DNA of 19,529 nt. Source: SKPH01 sp051748565. GTDB taxonomy: Bacteria; Bacillota; Dethiobacteria; DTU022. This document shows, piece by piece, positions 1 to 6,642 of this stretch. The notes under the pieces are model-generated. The model was not told the DNA's origin. It made no database searches and was given only the letters and a program-made list of their open reading frames with translations. A program made the position numbers and the translations under genes. Each line of letters begins with the position of its first letter. Within the stretch, counting starts at the first letter, position 1. The stretch is from positions 1 through 19,529 of the forward strand of contig JBNJHN010000032.1 of the NCBI GenBank assembly GCA_051748565.1, in the 5' to 3' direction.

Positions 1-194
1 CTTAAGTAATTATCTTTTTTTAGGGGATTGCAACTTGGGCTGAATAGATAACAGACCGTCATACTAAACAGGTGGCAATAATTTATTTACAAGATTGAGG
101 TTTCGATGTCAGCGCTATGGCAGCAGGATAATACAGACATCAAAAACAGTCTCTGCTTCAGAAAAAATCTGGGATAAAGAAACTTTCTACACTA
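1..194. other. left-edge region without a recognisable gene
   Basis: No convincing gene is visible. One frame on + is open from 68 to a stop at 206-208 (about 46 codons), but it has no start codon with a ribosome binding site and shows no family I recognise. Its last codons run into the tRNA-Arg fragment at 195-238. The stretch could be the decayed end of an integrated element or ordinary intergenic DNA. Its other end lies outside the window. Confidence 0.4.
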
Positions 195-238
195 TTCTAA
201 TCCGTTAGTCGAGAGTTCAAATCCTTCCAGGCGCGCCA
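195..238 (+). pseudogene. 3' half of tRNA-Arg(UCU), possible attachment-site remnant
   Basis: The stretch reads as the 3' half of a tRNA. It has an anticodon-loop segment TTCTAA with TCT at 196-198, a 3' anticodon-stem strand TCCGT (201-205), a T loop TTCAAAT (216-222), a 3' acceptor strand CAGGCGC (228-234), discriminator G235 and an encoded CCA (236-238). The order and the 3' end CCAGGCGCGCCA match the usual bacterial tRNA-Arg(UCU) as I know it. The 5' partner strand GCGCCTG, the D arm and the 5' anticodon stem are absent upstream, and the T stem (211-215 with 223-227) carries a mismatch. It is therefore not a working tRNA. Retention from anticodon loop to CCA is what tyrosine-recombinase integration into a tRNA gene leaves behind, so an att remnant is my inference. 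Confidence 0.7.
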
Positions 239-366
239 GTCAATACAAGGGTCATGTGGATATTCATATTCCAAGGCCTTTTTAGTTTGAAGTTGCAGAT
301 TTTCGGCCCGATTTGTCATGGTTAGAGGGGAAAAGCTGTCAAAAGCCGGCATTTGCCACAAAGAAG

Positions 367-396
367 TTGACCTGTTCTAAAAAAACATGCTATTAT
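367..396 (+). promoter_or_regulatory. sigma-A-type promoter of the PucR-like regulator gene
   Basis: TTGACC at 367-372 and TATTAT at 391-396 are separated by 18 bases and lie about 50 bases before the start codon at 449. Both hexamers are near consensus. The palindrome at 399-417 covers the expected transcription start. Confidence 0.6.
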
Positions 397-398
397 GA

Positions 399-417
399 TT
401 TGATTTTATAAATCAAA
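399..417. promoter_or_regulatory. palindrome over the regulator's transcription start, candidate operator
   Basis: Perfect 8-bp arms TTTGATTT and AAATCAAA surround a 3-base centre. The site begins two bases after the -10 box at 391-396, where a bound protein would block transcription. It shares length, spacing and outer TTTG/CAAA ends with the palindrome at 2159-2177. Autoregulation by the adjacent PucR-type protein is inferred. Confidence 0.45.
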
Positions 418-448
418 CTTCCCAAAAGTTCAAACGGAGTTGCCTTAA

Positions 449-2146
449 ATGGCCATTACAGTCAGGGATGCGCTTCAGATTGGTGAGCTGGTCAGGGCAA
501 AAGTGCTGGCCGGCAGCAACGGGTTAGACAACGAAATCCGCTTCGTTGATATTATTGATGTTCCTGATGCTGCGATCTGGTTCCGCAGGGACTCACTCTT
601 ATCGACAACTTTTTATGCCCTAAAGGATGATATTGAAGCTCAACTGCAGGTACTTGATGATATTAAAGCCTGCGGAGGTTCAGGTTTGATAATCTTTTCC
701 CCGGAGCGATATATAACTCAGATTGATGAACGCCTGATGCAGAAAGCAGATCAGCTAAATCTTCCCCTGCTGCAAATGCCTGACTGTTCCTATATCGATG
801 TTATCGTACCGGTAATGAGTGAGATTCTTGACAAACAGGTGAAAGCGCTGGAATACGCCCAGAATGTTCACAGCATGATGACGAATATGGTCCTTAAAGG
901 CGAGGGCCTCCAGGAACTGTTATCTTCCCTTTCTGTATTATTGAAAAAGCCAGTATTATTGGCCGACGAAAGCTTACACCTGCTAAATGCTGCAGTTTAT
1001 CCTGAAGATAAAGTTTCCTCTCCCCTTCTGATGGAATGGCAAAACAGGGGAAGCCAACTCCCGATTACAGACTTTTACCCCCGCAACCTGCTTAGCAAGC
1101 TGATATATAATAAAATACCCGCAAAACATATACATGATTCTGATCAGAGCGGGCACTTTGATTTCCTCTTTCCGGTAGTAGCTGGAGAAAATTGCTACGG
1201 TGTGTTAATTGTTCCCGATCTTGAGACTGAACTAAGTAAGGCTAAGACGGTGGCCCTGGAAGCCGGTGCAATGGCTATCGCCCTCGATATTCTCAAGAAT
1301 AAAGCAGTCGCTGAAACTGAACGGAAAAATCAGCTAGATTTTTATAACGAATTGCTGCTGGGTAATATCAAAAACAGGGAAAATATCATCTCCCGGGCCA
1401 GAAAATTCGGGCTTGACGCAACCGGTAGTTACTATGTTTTGCTGGCCGAACTGGATAAAGAGCACATTTATCATATCAAGTCGGAACAGCAGGACCCAAA
1501 ATATAAAACTGAGCTTGAAAATAAACTCCTCCACCTGCTTAACTATTCCCTAATGAAGGAAAATGTCCGGGGAGTGGTAGTAGAAACCCTCGGCAGCCTG
1601 GTCGCACTAATCAGGGTGCCTGATGCGTTGACGAGAGAGGCTGCACTTAGATACGGCAAAGAAATAATGAATAAGATCCGTGAGAATGTACAACAATCCC
1701 TGGAGGGTATACCGGTTTATATGGCGATTGGAGATTACTGTGAAGATATTGATAGGATCAGCGCAGGCTACATGGAAGCCTGGGAAACAATCGACATTGG
1801 CAAAAAGATATACTCTGTCGATTTTGCTCTTACCCACAGCGAGATGGCGCCTTACCATATTGTAAAGCGATTCTTATCCAATTCTGATAGTTCTAAGCTC
1901 TATGAATATATTTTTGAACCACTTCTAAGCTATGATCGGGAAAAGGGGGGCGAACTTGTCCAAACCCTGGAAACCTACGTAGAATGTAATTTTTCGCGTA
2001 CTAAAACAGCCGAAAAAATGCACCTGCATCGCAACTCTCTTAATTATCGCCTGCAAAAAATAGAAGAGCTTCTGGGCCAGGATATCAGCATGCTGGATAC
2101 ATTTCCTCTTTTACTTGCTTCAATAAGCCGCCGTATTTCCCAATAA
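449..2146 (+). CDS. PucR/CdaR-type transcriptional regulator
   Basis: This 565-residue cytoplasmic DNA-binding regulator has the layout of PucR-family proteins. An N-terminal PucR ligand/sensor domain covers roughly residues 5-130, a central region holds a GGDEF-like CdaR domain at about 295-430, and a C-terminal helix-turn-helix lies at about 505-555. The HTH carries the family hallmark of a TAEKMHLHRNSLNYRLQKIEELLG-type segment, quoted in part as HLHRNSLNYRLQKIE. The length is normal for the family. The ATG has GGAG at 436-439 and a good promoter at 367-396. PucR-type proteins usually respond to small metabolites of purine, amino-acid or sugar-acid pathways and act on neighbouring genes. 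The likely target here is the polyferredoxin/aldehyde oxidoreductase/alcohol dehydrogenase operon just downstream on the same strand, although the effector cannot be read from sequence. Family assignment is firm; the target is inferred from position and from the paired palindromes. Confidence 0.88.
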   Translation: MAITVRDALQIGELVRAKVLAGSNGLDNEIRFVDIIDVPDAAIWFRRDSLLSTTFYALKDDIEAQLQVLDDIKACGGSGLIIFSPERYITQIDERLMQKADQLNLPLLQMPDCSYIDVIVPVMSEILDKQVKALEYAQNVHSMMTNMVLKGEGLQELLSSLSVLLKKPVLLADESLHLLNAAVYPEDKVSSPLLMEWQNRGSQLPITDFYPRNLLSKLIYNKIPAKHIHDSDQSGHFDFLFPVVAGENCYGVLIVPDLETELSKAKTVALEAGAMAIALDILKNKAVAETERKNQLDFYNELLLGNIKNRENIISRARKFGLDATGSYYVLLAELDKEHIYHIKSEQQDPKYKTELENKLLHLLNYSLMKENVRGVVVETLGSLVALIRVPDALTREAALRYGKEIMNKIRENVQQSLEGIPVYMAIGDYCEDIDRISAGYMEAWETIDIGKKIYSVDFALTHSEMAPYHIVKRFLSNSDSSKLYEYIFEPLLSYDREKGGELVQTLETYVECNFSRTKTAEKMHLHRNSLNYRLQKIEELLGQDISMLDTFPLLLASISRRISQ

Positions 2147-2158
2147 AGCCCTCACTTA

Positions 2159-2177
2159 TTTGTGCATTTTGCACAAA
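2159..2177. promoter_or_regulatory. palindrome upstream of the polyferredoxin/AOR operon, candidate operator
   Basis: Perfect 8-bp arms TTTGTGCA and TGCACAAA surround TTT. It lies just after the regulator's stop codon and about 107 bases before the polyferredoxin start. No run of T follows, so it is a poor terminator, and an operator reading is preferred. A weak promoter pair, TTCAAA 2215-2220 and TATAGT 2239-2244 with an 18-base spacer, would place the site about 80 bases upstream of transcription start, a position typical of activators. Confidence 0.45.
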
Positions 2178-2283
2178 ACACGCCCTGTATTTCTGTCTAC
2201 ATCACAAAGGTAATTTCAAAGAAAAATTTAAATAGCCCTATAGTTCTGCATATTTAATTTTACCGACACTTTTAGAAAGAGAG

Positions 2284-2715
2284 ATGAAGCGGGTGTTATA
2301 CCTGAGAAGTGCGTTTGATTTATGTACGGGTTGCGAAGCGTGCCTGCTGGTTTGCTCCAGCCGGGCAACTGGAGGTTATAATCCCCGGTGGGCGAGGATG
2401 AAGGTTTTTAGCGAAAATGAAAACTTGTTAAACCGTCCTTTAGTCTGTACCCAGTGTGAGAATCCTTTCTGTATGCACTCCTGCCCTGTGGAAGCAATCA
2501 GTAAATCGGAAAAAACCGGTGCAGTGCTGATCGATAAAGAGAGATGCACCGGCTGTGGAAATTGTGAAAAGGCATGCCCTGACGGCATGATCCAGCTGGA
2601 CGTTTCAGGCAAAGCAGATAAATGTGACCTTTGTGATGGCGACCCCCTGTGTGTGCAATACTGCGTGCCAAAAGCCCTGAAACTTGTTGAATTGCGGGAG
2701 GTGGCTTCAAAGTGA
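2284..2715 (+). CDS. polyferredoxin with four [4Fe-4S] clusters, electron-carrier subunit of aldehyde oxidoreductase (AorA-like)
   Basis: This 143-residue cytoplasmic iron-sulfur protein has 16 cysteines in four sets: C14/17/20/24, C55/58/63/67, C88/91/94/98 and C114/117/123/127. Such an arrangement binds four [4Fe-4S] clusters, as in HycB/HybA-type subunits and the AorA subunit of the Aromatoleum aldehyde oxidoreductase. No signal peptide or membrane segment is present. Its stop overlaps the next gene's GTG start by four bases, so the two products are probably made in fixed ratio. Its expected role is to carry electrons between the tungsten subunit and ferredoxin or another partner. The ATG is preceded only by a weak purine-rich site (gaaagagag). 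The AorA comparison rests on cluster number and gene order; a partner for a different oxidoreductase is less likely given the overlap. Confidence 0.85.
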   Translation: MKRVLYLRSAFDLCTGCEACLLVCSSRATGGYNPRWARMKVFSENENLLNRPLVCTQCENPFCMHSCPVEAISKSEKTGAVLIDKERCTGCGNCEKACPDGMIQLDVSGKADKCDLCDGDPLCVQYCVPKALKLVELREVASK

Positions 2716-4580
2716 CCTCGGTATATATGGGGAAATTACTCTACATCGATCTTGACACCGTAACAAGCTATGATCTGCCTCTTGAGCAAGGGCTGATAGA
2801 CGATTTTGTGGGGGGCAAAGGATTCGGAGCAAAAATACTTTATGATTTGCTGCCTGCCGGCTGCGACCCGCTCTCTTCCCAGAATCTGCTAATGTTTATG
2901 GCGGGTCCCCTTACAGGTACCCTGGCGCCGGCAATGCGGGGATGTGTGGTCACCAAATCGCCACTTACGGGTACTTTTACAGACTCTTATTTCGGCGGTC
3001 ATTTTGCCCAGGAAATCCGGTACTGTGGTTATGACGGTATTATAATTTCCGGCGCTGCTGCTGAACCGAGCTATATATGGATCGATGATGGAAAAGTAGA
3101 GATCAGGTCTGCTGAAAATATCTGGGGCCTGAATACCTTTGCCACTGTTGAAAAAATACGTTCTATTATGGGAGATTGCACCGTAAAAACTGCCTGTATC
3201 GGCCCTGCCGGTGAAAAGATGGTTTCCTTCGCTTTGATTAATTGTGAATTTAATCGTCATGCCGGTAGAGCAGGCACGGGTGCGGTCATGGGTTCGAAAA
3301 AATTAAAAGCACTTGTTTTGAGAGGAAGGCACACAATTACCCCGGCCGATCCAGCTGCGTTCTGCGACGCGCTCGACCAGGCCTACCGTGAGCTTGCAGA
3401 AGATGAAACAATAGGTTTTTTTAACACAGATGGCACTGCCGGATCGATTGATTTTGCCAATGAGGAGCAGCTACTGCCTGCCTATAATTATTGTAACGGA
3501 GTATTTAAAGACGCCGGCGGTTTAAACGCTGAAGCCCAGCGTAAACAATTTTGGACTCGTAATACGGCCTGTGCCGGTTGTCCGATCGCCTGCGGTAAGA
3601 TCGGTTCGATACGGAGAGGGCGCCACAGGGGGTTAATTTCAGATGTTGTGGAATACGAAACCGCTGCGATGGTCGGAAGCAATTTAGGCATTGGCGATAT
3701 CCGTGAAGTAGCTTATCTGGTTAAGAAATGCGATGCGCTCGGCCTGGACGGTATGTCTGCCGGAGGGGTTGTCGGTTTTGCTATTGAAGCTTTTCAAAAA
3801 GGGTTAATTAATAGAACCGATACGGATGGCCATGAATTGCAATTCGGCGATGCCGCTACTGTAGAGTTCCTCCTGGAAGCGATTGCTTCCCGTGCAGGGA
3901 TGGGGGATACTTTAGCCAATGGGGTGAAAGCAGCTGCAGAAGAAATTGGTGGAGGCGCCTCGGATTTCGCTGTGCACATTAAAGGCTTGGAAAGCCCTGC
4001 CTGGGGACCTCGCAGTGTCCCCGGAATGGGGCTGGCACTGGCCACTGCTGATCGCGGGGGCTGTCACCAGCGCGCCTTTCCCATTCTCTATGAGATAGGC
4101 GGTGAATGGAAGGGAAAACAGGTTGACAGGCTTTCATTAGATGACAAAGGTGAAATTGTAGTCCATCTGCAAAATTATTTGGCTGCCCTTGACACCCTCA
4201 TAAAATGTGATTTTGCACAGTATGGCATCAAAAACATTACTTATTGTTCGATGCTTGAAGCGGCAACCGGGGACCGATGGGGTGTAGAAAAACTTATGCA
4301 TCTTGGTGATCGGATCTGGAACCAGATCAGGCTTTTTAATTTACGTGAAGGCTTTACACGTGCCGATGATACTCTGCCCCGGCGTTTTACTGAGGAATCG
4401 CTTCCGGAGGGACCCTTTAAAGGAGAACGAATCAAGCTGTCTGATATGGACCGTTTGCTTGACGACTATTATTCCGTCCGGGGTTGGGACAAAACAGGGA
4501 GGCCGACTGACCGCAAACTTGCCGAGCTTGGACTGGATCTAATGCCGGTTTTAATCCGACGGCCTGCGCCTATTATCTAA
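2712..4580 (+). CDS. aor: tungsten-type aldehyde:ferredoxin oxidoreductase, catalytic subunit (AorB-like)
   Basis: This 622-residue enzyme has the full length of the AOR family, which oxidises aldehydes to carboxylic acids with ferredoxin, or runs in reverse with strongly reduced ferredoxin. Four likely ligands of the [4Fe-4S] cluster are visible: C287, C290 and C294 in CAGCPIAC, and C499. Both pterin-binding motifs described for the Pyrococcus enzyme are recognisable, as DALGLDG starting at D341 and DTLIKCD containing C499. The N-terminal domain has HAGRAGTGAVMGSKKLKA, typical of the cofactor site. It starts at GTG, four bases inside the polyferredoxin gene, with a strong GGGAGGTGG at 2696-2704 seven bases ahead. 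No tungstate transporter, MoaD-like protein or FAD/NADH subunit (AorC) gene lies beside it, so electrons probably leave through the polyferredoxin. The natural aldehyde is unknown. W over Mo is inferred from the family. Confidence 0.92.
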   Translation: MTSVYMGKLLYIDLDTVTSYDLPLEQGLIDDFVGGKGFGAKILYDLLPAGCDPLSSQNLLMFMAGPLTGTLAPAMRGCVVTKSPLTGTFTDSYFGGHFAQEIRYCGYDGIIISGAAAEPSYIWIDDGKVEIRSAENIWGLNTFATVEKIRSIMGDCTVKTACIGPAGEKMVSFALINCEFNRHAGRAGTGAVMGSKKLKALVLRGRHTITPADPAAFCDALDQAYRELAEDETIGFFNTDGTAGSIDFANEEQLLPAYNYCNGVFKDAGGLNAEAQRKQFWTRNTACAGCPIACGKIGSIRRGRHRGLISDVVEYETAAMVGSNLGIGDIREVAYLVKKCDALGLDGMSAGGVVGFAIEAFQKGLINRTDTDGHELQFGDAATVEFLLEAIASRAGMGDTLANGVKAAAEEIGGGASDFAVHIKGLESPAWGPRSVPGMGLALATADRGGCHQRAFPILYEIGGEWKGKQVDRLSLDDKGEIVVHLQNYLAALDTLIKCDFAQYGIKNITYCSMLEAATGDRWGVEKLMHLGDRIWNQIRLFNLREGFTRADDTLPRRFTEESLPEGPFKGERIKLSDMDRLLDDYYSVRGWDKTGRPTDRKLAELGLDLMPVLIRRPAPII

Positions 4581-4617
4581 TGTAAGCCATTTTTCAAATT
4601 AAGGAGGAGTAACCTTC

Positions 4618-5787
4618 GTGAAAGATTTAAGGAAGCTGCATTATTTTGAGGTACCAACAGTAATGAAGCATGGTCTTAAAGCGGTTGATAACCTGCCTGA
4701 AGAGCTGGCTTTGCTGGGGGTAAAAAAACCGCTAATTGTAACCGATCAGGGGGTAGTGAACGCAGGCCTGCTTGACAGGGTTGTTCAGCCCCTGAAAAAT
4801 GCTTCAGCGAATTATGTTATCTATGACGCGGTAGTCTTTAACCCACCGCTGGCCACAGTTGCAGCAGGAACTGATCTGTATAATAAGAATAGCTGTGATG
4901 GGCTGGTCGCCCTTGGCGGGGGAAGTGCAATGGATTGCGCAAAGGCTATCGGCGTGGAAATTGCTCATGGTGAACCGGTACTGGAGTATGAATGTGCAGA
5001 GGGTAAAAAAGAACTGAGCAGGAGGATTCCTCCCCTCACCTGTATACCAACCACCGCCGGAACCGGCAGCGAGGTTACCCTCTGGGCAGTGATTACTGAC
5101 CCGGCCAGGGAGTATAAGTTCAATGTAGGTGGTCCGCTGCTGGCGGCACACCTGGCTTTGATTGACCCTCTGTTACACTTATCCCTGCCGGCCGATGTAA
5201 CTGCAGGAACCGGCATGGATGCTCTTTGCCACGCCATCGAATGTTATACCTGTGCATATGCTCAGCCACAGACTGATGCTGTTGCCCTGATGGCCATTGA
5301 ATATGCCGGTAAATACCTGCGCCGTGCGGTTGCTTATGGCCAGGATGTAGATGCTCGTTACTACATGGCCATGAGCGCCATGCTGGCAGGTCTTTCCTAT
5401 GGTGCTGAAAGTGCCGGTGCCGTGCATGCCATAACGCAGACGATGGGCGGAATTTTTCCTGTCCACCATGGAATAGCCGTAGGTGCTACCCTTGTTCCGG
5501 TAATGGAATATAACTGGATGGGTGAGCCTGCAAAATATGCCCGAATTGCCATGGCCCTTGGTGTGCCGACCTTCGGCATGACTGAACGGGAAGCAGCGCT
5601 GGCTGCAGTTGAAGAGGTGAGAACCCTCGTAAGTGACATTGGCATTCCGAGCCTCAGAAAGATGGGTATTAAGGAACCCGATATTCCGCGCCTGGCAAGG
5701 GAAGCTTTTAATGATCCACAGACTATAGGCAACCCGCGAGACCTGACTGTCGAAGCTTACGAAGAGATATATGCCCGGGCCCTCTAG
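4618..5787 (+). CDS. iron-containing (group III) alcohol dehydrogenase
   Basis: This 389-residue NAD(P)-dependent dehydrogenase is of standard length for the Fe-ADH family. The nucleotide-binding motif ALGGGSAMD follows the N-terminal Rossmann-like part, and PTTAGTGSE comes next. The metal ligands are D201, H205, H270 and H284, with DALCH and VHHG motifs and the usual 14-residue spacing between the last two. It starts at GTG behind a strong AAGGAGGAG at about 4601-4609 and follows the aldehyde oxidoreductase by 37 bases, so it is probably in the same transcript. A terminator overlaps its stop codon. With the upstream enzyme it could form an acid-aldehyde-alcohol route, reducing the aldehyde to alcohol with NAD(P)H or running backwards on an alcohol. 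Family and metal site are well supported; substrate and direction are not. Lactaldehyde, 1,3-propanediol or butanol-type dehydrogenases belong to the same family. Confidence 0.92.
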   Translation: MKDLRKLHYFEVPTVMKHGLKAVDNLPEELALLGVKKPLIVTDQGVVNAGLLDRVVQPLKNASANYVIYDAVVFNPPLATVAAGTDLYNKNSCDGLVALGGGSAMDCAKAIGVEIAHGEPVLEYECAEGKKELSRRIPPLTCIPTTAGTGSEVTLWAVITDPAREYKFNVGGPLLAAHLALIDPLLHLSLPADVTAGTGMDALCHAIECYTCAYAQPQTDAVALMAIEYAGKYLRRAVAYGQDVDARYYMAMSAMLAGLSYGAESAGAVHAITQTMGGIFPVHHGIAVGATLVPVMEYNWMGEPAKYARIAMALGVPTFGMTEREAALAAVEEVRTLVSDIGIPSLRKMGIKEPDIPRLAREAFNDPQTIGNPRDLTVEAYEEIYARAL

Positions 5788-5810
5788 CATAGAGGCCGGG
5801 CTTTATTTGT
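5773..5810 (+). terminator. Rho-independent terminator of the AOR/ADH operon
   Basis: Stem strands GCCCGG..CCTCTA (5773-5786) and TAGAGGCCGGGC (5790-5801) pair with a two-base bulge on the left strand, followed by TTTATTTGT. The stem contains the dehydrogenase stop codon at 5785-5787. It separates the AOR/ADH group from the next genes. Confidence 0.85.
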
Positions 5811-5824
5811 TTTCTCAAATTATA

Positions 5825-5830
5825 TATAAT
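5825..5830 (+). promoter_or_regulatory. -10 box (TATAAT) before the nucleotidyltransferase-like gene
   Basis: A perfect TATAAT lies 27 bases before the GTG at 5858, in an AT-rich stretch right after the terminator. The matching -35 is poor: TTTATT at 5802-5807, 17 bases away, which would overlap the terminator's T tail. It probably starts the second transcription unit. Confidence 0.4.
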
Positions 5831-5857
5831 AGATAAAATTCTAACTTTGTCAGGTGG

Positions 5858-6616
5858 GTGTCTAATACGATTATTGCAGACTATTACAAAGAATCTTTAA
5901 GGATTATAAGGGAAGCTGATGAAAAGGCTATAGTTTTGCGTCTGATTGGCGGGCTTGGCATTCGCCATGTCAGCCCCAGTGCCCTTAAACTGCCCTGGAA
6001 GCGCGTCTACAAAGATATTGATTTTGTCGCTTCCAAAAAAGGAAGGGAAGGTTTGGAAACTTTCTTTGAAGAGCAGGGCTATGAACCAAACAGGCAGCGC
6101 AATCTTTTCAGTGGTGATAAACGCCTGCTCTTTTACGATCAGGAAAACAGCAGGCAGGTCGATATCTTCATTAGTGTTTTCGACATGTGTCACTTCTTAG
6201 ACCTGGAGGACAGGTTGCAATTATCGGACGTGACACTTACTCCTGAGGACCTGTTCCTGACCAAGATTCAAATTATCGAATTAAACGAGAAGGACGCCCT
6301 GGACTTAGGAGTCCTTCTTTACGATACTGAGGTGGGCAAGGACGGGAAAAAAGGAGGTTTTGATTTGCGATATGTTGCCCGGCTCTGTGCACACAACTGG
6401 GGGTGGTACAGGACAGTTACCAAGAATATCGAAGAACTCAAGAATTATATCAACCGTCTTGAAAAAGCAGCTTCCGCGGAAAGAGAAAAGATAATCACTA
6501 ACCTGGAAACAATAGAAAAAGCCATACATGATCATCCAAAATCTCTTTCCTGGAAATCGAGAAATGTTATCGGAGATAAAGTGCAGTGGTATAAATTGCC
6601 TGAAGATCTCGGATAG
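5858..6616 (+). CDS. nucleotidyltransferase-fold protein, AbiEii-like
   Basis: This 252-residue soluble protein carries the minimal signature of the polymerase-beta-type nucleotidyltransferase fold. There is a glycine pair in RLIGGLGI (G31-G32), a DxD pair in KDIDF (D53, D55) and a third acidic strand in QVDIF (D102). The segment LTPEDLFLTKIQ followed by EKDALDLGVLL matches the conserved 'PEDL..K..RD..DL' block of AbiEii-type proteins. The C-terminal 90 residues are charged and helical, with a probable coiled-coil around the ELKNYINRLEKAA segment. No antitoxin-like (AbiEi) gene is adjacent; it sits ahead of a permease and a phosphoesterase on the same strand. The start is uncertain because the best ribosome site, AGGTGG at 5852-5857, abuts the GTG. 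A TTG at codon 27 is an alternative but would leave only three residues before RLIGG. Fold is fairly secure; function is unknown. Confidence 0.7.
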   Translation: MSNTIIADYYKESLRIIREADEKAIVLRLIGGLGIRHVSPSALKLPWKRVYKDIDFVASKKGREGLETFFEEQGYEPNRQRNLFSGDKRLLFYDQENSRQVDIFISVFDMCHFLDLEDRLQLSDVTLTPEDLFLTKIQIIELNEKDALDLGVLLYDTEVGKDGKKGGFDLRYVARLCAHNWGWYRTVTKNIEELKNYINRLEKAASAEREKIITNLETIEKAIHDHPKSLSWKSRNVIGDKVQWYKLPEDLG

Positions 6617-6642
6617 TAAAACTATGAGCAGGAGGATTTATA

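Noticed and set aside
195..238. a complete tRNA-Arg gene
   Set aside because: No 5' acceptor strand, D arm or 5' anticodon strand is present upstream, and the T stem has a mismatch.
2159..2177. Rho-independent terminator of the PucR-type gene
   Set aside because: The 8-bp arms are perfect but the bases after the hairpin are A-rich with no T run, and the site matches the geometry of the palindrome at 399-417.
5179..5790. 203-residue open frame on - opposite the alcohol dehydrogenase
   Set aside because: The + strand product keeps all metal ligands and motifs of Fe-ADH, while the reverse frame has no recognisable domain.
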